Positions 58,401-64,000 of a DNA stretch of 64,000 bases are shown here, piece after piece (within the stretch, counting starts at the first letter, position 1; every line of letters begins with the position of its first letter). Below the pieces are notes generated by a model. That model saw only the letters and a program-made list of their open reading frames with translations. It did not search any database and had not been told where the DNA came from. Made by a program: the position numbers and the translations under genes. The stretch spans positions 4,588,001-4,652,000 of the forward strand of contig NC_015957.1 of the NCBI RefSeq assembly GCF_000147815.2, read 5' to 3'. This DNA comes from Streptomyces violaceusniger Tu 4113. Lineage in GTDB: Bacteria; Actinomycetota; Actinomycetes; Streptomycetales; Streptomycetaceae.

Positions 58401-61400
58401 CCCCTGGCCCGCTCCGGGCGCGCCGAGGCCCAGACGCTGGCGGAGGCGGTCGCCACCCTGTACGCGAACGGTGTCGGCGTGGACTGGGACGCGGTGTACT
58501 CCGGGCGCGGCGCCCGCCGCGTCACCCTGCCGACCTACGCCTTCCAGCACAAGCGGTACTGGCTCGAGTCGGGCGGCGCCGTGACCGGCGACGCCCGGAG
58601 TGTCGGCCTCGGCAGGGTGGACCACCCGCTGCTCGGCGGGCTCACCGAACTGGCCGAGGGCGACCGCACGGTGCTGACCGGGCGCCTGTCGCTGCAGACC
58701 CACCCGTGGCTCGCCGACCACGCCGTGGCCGGCGGAGTGCTCTTCCCCGGCACCGGATTCGTCGAGCTGGGCCTGCTCGCCGGCATCGAGACCGGGGCGG
58801 GGAGGCTCGGCGAACTCACCCTCGAGACCCCGCTCCTCCTGCCGGAGCACGGCGGCGTCCGCGTCCAGCTCGTGGTCGGCCCCGCCGACGAATCCGGCGT
58901 ACGGTCCCTCGGCGTGTACTCCCGCTCCGACAGCGACGAGCTGGGGGAGGAGTGGGTGCGGCACGCCCAGGGCGTCCTCGAGGCCGACAGCGGCGCCGCG
59001 GTCACCGACAGCCTGCTGCGGTGGCCCGTCCCGGGCGCCGAGCGGGTGCCGATGGAGGGCTTCTACGAGGGCCTGGCCCAGGTCGGTTACGGATATGGGC
59101 CGGTCTTCCAGGGGCTGGAGTCGGTCTGGCGGCTGGACGGCGACGTCTACGCCGAGGTGGCGCTGCCGGACTCGGCCGCCCAGGAGGCCGGACGGTTCGG
59201 CCTGCACCCGGCCCTGCTCGACGCCGCCCTGCACGCCATGGAGATGGGCGACTTCGGCGGCGAGAGCGGGCGCGTGACCCTGCCGTTCTCCTTCGCCGGG
59301 GTGACCCTGTACGCGGCGGGCGCCGGACGGGTGCGGGTGCGGCTGCGCCCGCAGGGCAAGGACACGGTCGCGCTGCTGGTGACCGACGCCACGGGTGCGC
59401 CCGTCGCCTCGGTGGAGTCGCTGGTGGTGCGGGAGGTGGCGGCCGAGCGGTTCGCGTCGGGGCCGCGCGGCACCGGCAGCGATGGAACGCTGTTCCGGGT
59501 CAACTGGGACGAGTTCGCCGCCGCGCGGGACGGCGAGCGGACCGTGGACGGCGCGTCCACGGCGGTGATCGGCGCCGACCGGGCGCGGGTGGCCGAGCTG
59601 CTCACCGCCTCCGCCGTCGAGTACGCCGAGTACGCCGGGGTGGACGCGCTCGTCGCCGCCGTCGACGAGGGTGCCGCGGTGCCGGATGTGGTCTGGGCCT
59701 GGTGCGGCGGCGAGCCCGCCGGGCCGGACGCCGGGAACCTCGCCGACGCCGCTCGGAAGGCGACCCACCGGGCGCTGGCCCTGGTGCAGTCCTGGCTGGC
59801 GGAGGACCGGTTCGACGGGTCCCGGCTGGTCGTGGTGACCAGCGACGCGGTCGCGACGGGCCCGGGTGAGGGCGTCGCCGGACTGTCCAACGCCGCGGTC
59901 TGGGGACTGCTGCGTTCGGCGGCCACGGAGAACCCGGGCCGGATCCAGCTGGTGGACATCGACCGCCACGCCGAGTCGGCCGTCGCAGCCGTCGGCGTGG
60001 TGACGGCCGCGTTCGCGGCGGGCGAGCGCGAGGTGGCGCTCCGCGTGGGCCGGGGGCTGATTCCCCGGCTCGCCAGGAACGCCGCCGGGCGGGTGCTCGA
60101 GGCCCCCGCCGACACCTCGGCGTGGAAGCTCGGCACCACGGGCGGCGGCACCCTGGACAGCCTCTCGCTGATGCCCGATCCGGCGGCGGAGGAGCCGCTG
60201 GCACCCGGATACGTGCGGATCGCGGTGCGCGCCGCCGGTCTGAACTTCCGTGACGCGCTGATCGCCATCGGCATGTACCCCGACGACCACGCCACGATGG
60301 GTGGCGAGGGCGCCGGTGTGGTCCTGGAGGTCGGCCCGGGAGTCACCGACCTGGCACCCGGTGACCGGGTCATGGGCATGATCGACGCATCGTTCGGGCC
60401 CGTCGCGGTCGCCGACCGGCGGCAGATCGTCCCCATACCGAGCGGCTGGACGTTCGCGCAGGCGGCGACGGTGCCGCTGGTCTTCCTGACGGCCTACATG
60501 GGCCTGGTGGAACTCGGCAAGCTCCAGGAGGGCGAGACCATCCTGGTGCACGCCGCCACCGGTGGTGTGGGCATGGCGGCCGTGCAACTCGCACGCCACC
60601 TCGGCGCCGAGGTGTACGCCACGGCCAGCCCCGGCAAGTGGGACACCCTGCGGGCGATGGGATTCGACGAGAAGCACATCGCCTCGACGCGTGACCTGGA
60701 GTTCGAGCGGCGCTTCACGGAGGCCACCGACGGCCGGGGCATGGACATGGTGCTGGACTCGCTCGCCCGCGAGTTCGTCGACGCCTCCCTGCGGCTGCTG
60801 CCCAGGGGCGGGCGGTTCCTGGAGATGGGCAAGATCGACGTGCGGGACCCCGAGGTCGTCGCGCAGGACCACCCCGGGGTGAAGTACAGCGCGTACGACC
60901 TGGACGTGGCCGACTACGACTCGGTCCAGCGGATGCTGGTCGACTTGGTCGATCTCTTCGACCGTGGCGCACTGCACCCCCTCCCGGTGACGGCATGGGA
61001 CGTGCGCCGGGCCCCGGACGCGGTGCGGTACATCAGCCAGGCCCGGCACATCGGCAAGAACGTGTTCACCATGCCCAGCGCCCTGAACCCCGAGGGATCG
61101 GTGCTGATCACCGGTGGCACCGGCGGCCTGGGCAGCGAGGTGGCGCGCCACCTGGTGGCCGAGCGCGGAGTGCGCAACCTGGTCCTGGTCTCCCGGCGCG
61201 GGCCGGACGCGGAGGGCGCCGCCGACCTCAAGGCCGAACTGACCGAGGCGGGCGCGTCGGTGACGCTGGCGGCCTGCGATGTGGCCGACCGCGCCTCGCT
61301 GGACCGGATGCTGTCCGACGTGCCCGCCGACCACCCGCTGACCGCGGTCGTGCACGCGGCGGGCGTACTCGACGACGGTGTCATCGACACTCTGTCGCCG

Positions 61401-62396
61401 AAGCGGATCGACGCGGTTTTCGAGCCGAAGGTCGACGCGGCGTGGAACCTGCACGAGCTGACCCGCCATCTGGACCTGGCGGAGTTCGTGATGTTCTCGT
61501 CCGTCGCCGGTGTGTTCGGCAGCCCGGGACAGGGCAACTACGCCGCGGCCAACTCCTTCCTGGACGCGCTCGCCGCACATCGGCGCGCGCTCGGCCTCCC
61601 CGCCGTATCGCTGGCCTGGGGACCGTGGGAGCAGGCCGGCGGCATGACCGGCACGCTCAGCCAGGCGGACATGGTGCGCATGGCGCGCGAGGGCATGGCG
61701 GCCCTGTCCATGGCGGACGGTCTGCGTCTGCTGGACGCCGGCCGGACCAGTGAGGACGCCCTGCTCGTGCCGATGCGGCTGGAGACCTCGGCGCTCAGCG
61801 GCCAGACCGACATCCCCACCCTGCTGCGGGGTGCGGTCCGGGTGCGGAGCAGGGCGGCGGCCGACGGGAAGGCGACCGCTGCCGAGTCGGCCAAGGAGCA
61901 GCTGGCTGCTCTCTCCGGAGCCGAACTCGACCATGCGCTGCTCGCCCTGGTGTGTGGCAGCGCGGCGATGGTGCTGGGCCACAGCGGCGCCCAGTCCATC
62001 AAGCCCGACCGCTCCTTCCAGAGCCTCGGCTTCGACTCGCTGGCGGGCGTGGAGTTCCGTAACCGGCTGAACTCGGCCACCGGGCTCCGCCTTCCCTCCA
62101 CGCTGATCTTCGACAACCCCACGCCCGCCGCGCTCGCCGAGTATCTGCGCGGCCGGGTAGCGACGGACAGCCCGGCCGAGTCGGACATGGATCCGGAAGA
62201 GGCCAGGATCCGTGCCCTTCTGACGTCGATTCCGCTGGGGCGCCTGCGCCGCTCCGGTCTGCTGGACGCGCTCACCGAGCTGGCGAGCGGCAAGGACCAG
62301 GCCGAGACAGACACCGAGGAGAAGGAGACGGACTCCATCGACGCGATGGACGACGACGACCTGATCGACATGATGCTCGAGGATCTCGGCAACTGA
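55482..62396 (+). CDS. Type I PKS: loading ACP plus fully reducing first extension module
   Basis: 2,304 residues: N-terminal ACP (Ser in GLDSL) / KS-AT-DH-ER-KR-ACP / C-terminal docking domain. There is no KS-Q, loading AT or N-terminal docking helix. An ACP ahead of the first KS is the layout of assembly lines that receive a preformed starter from separate enzymes, and the ligase gene directly downstream fits. The AT is malonyl type (GHSVGE, HAFHS). DH, ER ([10 protein letters not shown] cofactor motif) and KR ([11 protein letters not shown], Tyr) all look intact, giving a saturated two-carbon unit. Start chosen: GTG 55482, 4 nt after GGAG at 55474-55477; ATG 55491, 13 nt after it, is the alternative. 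Although it lies after the TE gene, it should act first. Its acidic C-terminal docking end differs from those of the other subunits. Confidence 0.96.
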   Translation: MSSMLRGSSDSGESGIQAGPDCGESPGELPSLAPDFRELPDYEQRRVLFDLVRAHVAGALRSESPRTLDAESSFLDLGLDSLAAVNLHRGLVAATGLTLEVSLAYDYPTPGELVDHLHRQIFPVATDDTAPARAVVGSDDPIAIVGMSCRFPGGVNSPEELWKVVSEGVDAITPFPTDRGWDLEALYSPDPDQPGTSYATEGGFIHDAPEFDAEFFGISPREALAMDPQQRLLLETSWEVFERAGIDVTKLRGSRTAVFTGAEHHDYGPPLQSTKSGLEGYALTGIAGSVASGRIAYTFGFEGPAWTVDTACSSSLVSLHQAAHSLRQGECDLALATGVATMPTPGDFILFSRQRGLSSNGRCKAFGAEADGTSWAEGVGVLLVERLSDARRNGHEVLAIVRGSAVNQDGASNGLTAPNGRSQQRVIRQALANAELTADQIDVIEAHGTGTSVGDPIEAQALIATYGESRPEGQPVWLGSLKSNIGHTQAAAGVGGVIKMVMAMRHGILPRTLHVEVPTPYVDWSSGGVALLAEQRPWPETGRPRRAGVSSFGVSGTNAHAIIEQAPPPEPAPATDDVADEETAYQPVSWLVSARSEEALRAQAARLREHVVHHPDARPVDIGWSSAVTRAALKHRGVVVASDREGLLRGLAALAEDTDAPGLVLGTSTVQRMAFLFTGQGAQRLGMGRELYETYPLFADVFDEACDYLDVRLGTSVLDVVFGPEDDDAAAATGDELNQTMFTQAGLFAFEVALFRLLESWGVRPDFLMGHSVGEIAAAHVAGVLSLEDACALVAARGRLMQELPEGGAMVAVQASEEEVAGSLEGREDQVSLAALNGPTSVVLSGDEDAVLELAGHWEAQGRKTKRLRVSHAFHSPRMDAMLEEFGQIAACLAYSVQAIPVISNVSGDVAGAELATPEYWVRHVREAVRFDDGMRQLADQGVTTCVELGPDAVLTAMGQDCLDAVGADAAFVPLARSGRAEAQTLAEAVATLYANGVGVDWDAVYSGRGARRVTLPTYAFQHKRYWLESGGAVTGDARSVGLGRVDHPLLGGLTELAEGDRTVLTGRLSLQTHPWLADHAVAGGVLFPGTGFVELGLLAGIETGAGRLGELTLETPLLLPEHGGVRVQLVVGPADESGVRSLGVYSRSDSDELGEEWVRHAQGVLEADSGAAVTDSLLRWPVPGAERVPMEGFYEGLAQVGYGYGPVFQGLESVWRLDGDVYAEVALPDSAAQEAGRFGLHPALLDAALHAMEMGDFGGESGRVTLPFSFAGVTLYAAGAGRVRVRLRPQGKDTVALLVTDATGAPVASVESLVVREVAAERFASGPRGTGSDGTLFRVNWDEFAAARDGERTVDGASTAVIGADRARVAELLTASAVEYAEYAGVDALVAAVDEGAAVPDVVWAWCGGEPAGPDAGNLADAARKATHRALALVQSWLAEDRFDGSRLVVVTSDAVATGPGEGVAGLSNAAVWGLLRSAATENPGRIQLVDIDRHAESAVAAVGVVTAAFAAGEREVALRVGRGLIPRLARNAAGRVLEAPADTSAWKLGTTGGGTLDSLSLMPDPAAEEPLAPGYVRIAVRAAGLNFRDALIAIGMYPDDHATMGGEGAGVVLEVGPGVTDLAPGDRVMGMIDASFGPVAVADRRQIVPIPSGWTFAQAATVPLVFLTAYMGLVELGKLQEGETILVHAATGGVGMAAVQLARHLGAEVYATASPGKWDTLRAMGFDEKHIASTRDLEFERRFTEATDGRGMDMVLDSLAREFVDASLRLLPRGGRFLEMGKIDVRDPEVVAQDHPGVKYSAYDLDVADYDSVQRMLVDLVDLFDRGALHPLPVTAWDVRRAPDAVRYISQARHIGKNVFTMPSALNPEGSVLITGGTGGLGSEVARHLVAERGVRNLVLVSRRGPDAEGAADLKAELTEAGASVTLAACDVADRASLDRMLSDVPADHPLTAVVHAAGVLDDGVIDTLSPKRIDAVFEPKVDAAWNLHELTRHLDLAEFVMFSSVAGVFGSPGQGNYAAANSFLDALAAHRRALGLPAVSLAWGPWEQAGGMTGTLSQADMVRMAREGMAALSMADGLRLLDAGRTSEDALLVPMRLETSALSGQTDIPTLLRGAVRVRSRAAADGKATAAESAKEQLAALSGAELDHALLALVCGSAAMVLGHSGAQSIKPDRSFQSLGFDSLAGVEFRNRLNSATGLRLPSTLIFDNPTPAALAEYLRGRVATDSPAESDMDPEEARIRALLTSIPLGRLRRSGLLDALTELASGKDQAETDTEEKETDSIDAMDDDDLIDMMLEDLGN
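55590..55860 (+). other. Loading ACP domain
   Basis: ACP fold at about residues 37-126, with the phosphopantetheine Ser at 55722-55724 in LGLDSLAAV. It is the first domain of the protein and directly precedes a KS, with no AT of its own, so the starter must come from separate enzymes. Confidence 0.92.
55893..62165 (+). other. PKS module 1: KS-AT(malonyl)-DH-ER-KR(B)-ACP
   Basis: KS about 55896-57180 with Cys at 56415-56417, so it is a condensing KS and not KS-Q. AT about 57498-58390, Ser 57795-57797, HAFHS 58095-58109. DH about 58602-59460, [12 protein letters not shown] (His 58719-58721) and HPALLDA (Asp 59220-59222). ER about 60100-61080 with [10 protein letters not shown] near 60549-60578. 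KR about 61086-61690, [11 protein letters not shown], Tyr 61539-61541. ACP about 61905-62160, Ser 62037-62039. Confidence 0.95.
62175..62393 (+). other. C-terminal docking domain of the loading/module 1 protein
   Basis: Helical segment beginning [19 protein letters not shown], then a Glu/Asp/Lys-rich linker and the final helix [17 protein letters not shown]. The last helix differs from the DE(I/L)F-x-(L/F)ID-x-E-(F/L)G-x-S pattern of the other three C-termini, so its partner is probably an N-terminal helix outside the window. Confidence 0.85.
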
Positions 62397-62403
62397 CGAA
62401 GGC

Positions 62404-62435
62404 CGAGTCCCCCCGGAGACCTCCGGGGGGACTCG
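62404..62435 (+). terminator. Perfect inverted repeat after the loading-PKS gene, terminator-like
   Basis: GAGTCCCCCCGGAG at 62405-62418 and its exact reverse complement at 62421-62434 are separated by AC; 62404/62435 adds a fifteenth pair. It starts 8 nt after the stop codon, is very GC-rich and has no T-tract. It should form a strong hairpin and probably ends or attenuates the transcript before the ligase gene. Confidence 0.78.
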
Positions 62436-62526
62436 CACTCCAGGGCCACGTCTCGAAGGGCCCCGGCGGCGCGGGTGTTTCTCACCCCAAGAGACTTCAA
62501 GAAGAAGAAAGGCACAGTGAAACCCG
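62436..62526 (+). promoter_or_regulatory. Leader of the ligase gene
   Basis: Ninety-one bases between the inverted repeat and ATG 62527. The only recognisable element is a purine-rich AAGAAGAAAGG run at 62502-62512 that can serve as ribosome site at 14 nt spacing. No convincing -35/-10 pair is seen, although the hairpin upstream suggests that a promoter should be here. Confidence 0.35.
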
Positions 62527-63963
62527 ATGACCGCAAAGGTCTTTGCGACGGAAGCGGTGTATTCGCTTCCCGAGTTCGAACAGAGGGCCCTGGCCATCGC
62601 CGACGCGCTCCGCGAGCGCGGAGTCAGCGACGGCACCCGGGTCATGCTGAAGGCGGGCAACTCCGCCGGCTACGTCGGGGCCCTTCTCGCCCTGATGCAC
62701 GTCGGCGCGTCGATCGTCATGGTCGACCACCAGGAGCGGGCGGAGGCGACACAGAGCATCTGTGACCGGGCCGGCGTCAAGATATGCGTGGTCGACGACG
62801 ACACCCCGATGCCCGAGAGCGGCCCGGCCCGGGTCACCGTCTACGAACTGCTCGTGGCGAGCGTGGAGCAGTCCCCCGCCGAGCGGCGGCTGTCCCTCGA
62901 CACCTGGTGCGAGCTGCCCGACGGCCTGATCATGTGGTCCTCCGGGTCCACCGGGGAGCCCAAGGGCGTCGTCAAGACCGGGGCCAAGTTCCTGAAGAAC
63001 CTGGAGCGCAACGCCGAGCAGGTGGGCCATCGCTCCGACGACGTCCTGCTGCCGCTGCTGCCCTTCTCGCACCAGTACGGGCTGTCCATGGTGCTCATCG
63101 CCTGGCTGGTCAAGTGCTCGCTGGTCATCGCGCCCTACCGGCGTCTGGACCGGGCCATGACCATGGCCGGCACCTGCGGGGCGACGGTGGTCGACGCCAC
63201 CCCGGCCAGTTACCGCAGCATGCTCAACATGATGGGCCGTAAGCCCGCCCTGGCGGACGAGCTGTCCGGTGTCCGCATGTTCTGCAGCGGGGCGGCCCCG
63301 CTGGATCCCGGCCTGGTCGGCGATTACGTCGAGAAGTTCGGGCTGCCCCTGCTGGACAGCTATGGCAGCACCGAGGCCGGAAACGTGGCCTTCGCGACCG
63401 AGGACAACGTCGTCGCCTGCGGGCGGGCCGTCGAGGGCCTGACGTTGCGGATCGTGGACGACGAGGGCGCCGCCCTCCCCTCGGGCGAGGTCGGGGAGAT
63501 CCAGGTCCACTCGCCCGACCTGATGGAGGGCTACCTTGCGGTCGACGGCACAGTGGCCCCCGTCGACCAGGACAAGACCGACTGGTACCCCACCGGCGAC
63601 TTCGGCTATCTCGACGGCGGGGACAACCTCTTCGTCCTCGGCCGGAAGTCCGCGGTGCACCGCAACGGCCACACGCTCTATCCCGAGATCATCGAGCACA
63701 AGCTGGCCGCGGGCGGCTGTCTCGTCAAGGTCGTCCCCGTCCCCGACGAGCAGCGAGGCTGCCAGCTCGTCTTCTTCGTGGAGGACGAGCAGCAGCGGGA
63801 GTCGCGGTACTGGCGGGAGCCGATCGGCTCTCTGCTGCCCGCCTTCGAGCACCCCAACCGCATTCATGTCCTGGAGCGATTCCCCCTGAACCGCAACGGC
63901 AAGCCCGACAAGCGACAACTTGAGCAGCTCGCTCTCGACCTGGCACCCGGAGCGAAGGCATGA
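62527..63963 (+). CDS. AMP-forming acyl-CoA/acyl-ACP ligase, likely starter-unit activation
   Basis: Adenylate-forming ligase of the ANL (acyl-CoA synthetase / NRPS adenylation / luciferase) superfamily, 478 residues, slightly short for the family. Visible motifs: P-loop SSGSTGEPKG at residues 138-147; YGSTEAG at 279-285; YPTGD at 354-358; hinge and A8 region GRKSAVHRNGHTLYPEIIE at 372-390; catalytic Lys459 in NRNGKPDK near the C-terminus. It activates a carboxylic acid with ATP for transfer to CoA or directly to an ACP. Its position after the loading-ACP PKS gene argues that it activates the polyketide starter. In established systems such as azalomycin-type macrolides a ligase of this sort activates an omega-guanidino acid, but the substrate here cannot be read from sequence. 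A purine-rich AAGAAAGG lies at 62505-62512, 14 nt before ATG. The stop overlaps the next start (ATGA). Confidence 0.9.
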   Translation: MTAKVFATEAVYSLPEFEQRALAIADALRERGVSDGTRVMLKAGNSAGYVGALLALMHVGASIVMVDHQERAEATQSICDRAGVKICVVDDDTPMPESGPARVTVYELLVASVEQSPAERRLSLDTWCELPDGLIMWSSGSTGEPKGVVKTGAKFLKNLERNAEQVGHRSDDVLLPLLPFSHQYGLSMVLIAWLVKCSLVIAPYRRLDRAMTMAGTCGATVVDATPASYRSMLNMMGRKPALADELSGVRMFCSGAAPLDPGLVGDYVEKFGLPLLDSYGSTEAGNVAFATEDNVVACGRAVEGLTLRIVDDEGAALPSGEVGEIQVHSPDLMEGYLAVDGTVAPVDQDKTDWYPTGDFGYLDGGDNLFVLGRKSAVHRNGHTLYPEIIEHKLAAGGCLVKVVPVPDEQRGCQLVFFVEDEQQRESRYWREPIGSLLPAFEHPNRIHVLERFPLNRNGKPDKRQLEQLALDLAPGAKA

Positions 63964-64000
63964 CAGAGCCACAGGCGACAGAGCCCCAGACCACCGAATC
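63960..64000 (+). CDS. Start of a further gene, cut by window edge; function unknown
   Basis: An ATG at 63960-63962 overlaps the ligase stop codon (TGA 63961-63963) in the ATGA arrangement typical of translationally coupled actinomycete genes. Thirteen codons are visible, beginning MTEPQATEPQTTE, before the sequence ends. The first residues are hydrophilic and repetitive (TEPQ/ATEPQ) and give no family clue. By context it could be another starter-supply or tailoring function, such as an acyltransferase that moves the activated starter to the loading ACP. That is a guess from position only. Confidence 0.6.
   Translation, partial: MTEPQATEPQTTE

Noticed and set aside
55482-62396. The loading/module 1 gene as the true last step because it lies after the TE gene
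   Set aside because: It has no TE, begins with a loading ACP, and ends in a docking domain, whereas the 47612-55369 gene ends in a TE. Gene order need not follow reaction order.
62517-62526. GTG 62517 as start of the ligase gene, better spaced from AAGAAAGG
   Set aside because: It is in a different frame from the ligase motifs and opens only a short Arg-rich frame. ATG 62527 gives the full ligase from its N-terminal region.

Overview
The window is about 64 kb of very GC-rich DNA with strongly G/C-biased third codon positions. It reads as the core of a modular type I polyketide synthase (PKS) locus from an actinomycete, most probably Streptomyces or a close relative. All real genes lie on the + strand. 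Intergenic gaps are 45 to 130 nt, so no gene-free stretch exceeds 300 bases. I noticed no in-frame TTA (bldA-type) codon in the genes.

Layout. (1) 2-22834: 3' part of a giant PKS gene, cut by the window edge inside an acyltransferase (AT), with one partial and four complete modules (called A-E here). (2) 22880-32497: bimodular PKS (F, G). (3) 32569-47559: trimodular PKS (H, I, J). (4) 47612-55369: monomodular PKS (K) ending in a thioesterase (TE). (5) 55482-62396: PKS with an N-terminal loading acyl carrier protein (ACP) and one fully reducing module (module 1). (6) 62527-63963: stand-alone AMP-forming acyl ligase. (7) 63960 onward: start of another gene, overlapping the ligase by 4 bp (ATGA). 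Terminator-like inverted repeats lie on both sides of gene 5.

How they work together (inference from domain order). The ligase activates a carboxylic acid starter, which is placed on the loading ACP of gene 5. Module 1 extends it once (or more) with malonate and full reduction. The chain then goes through one or more PKS proteins encoded left of the window and through genes 1, 2, 3 and 4. The docking-domain families support the order 1 -> 2 -> 3 -> 4, and the TE in gene 4 releases the product, probably as a macrolactone. AT motifs give malonate for A, B, C, E, G, I and module 1, and methylmalonate for D, F, H, J and K. The predicted carboxyl end is a 2,4-dimethyl-2,4-dienoate followed by a methyl-branched polyol with one unreduced carbon (module C), so the product should be a large polyol macrolide. 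The compound cannot be named from this window.

Most unusual points. Module K carries two ketoreductases (KRs): a complete A-type KR cassette of 478 codons is inserted in frame into the C-terminal part of an older B-type KR whose cofactor-binding glycine is lost. Module C has a dehydratase (DH) with a broken motif, no KR, and a low-complexity Arg-rich linker. Module E has a Lys/Ser-rich insert next to its enoylreductase (ER). Ketosynthase (KS) loop type follows the chemistry of the preceding module. Several segments are duplicated between modules, indicating recombination.
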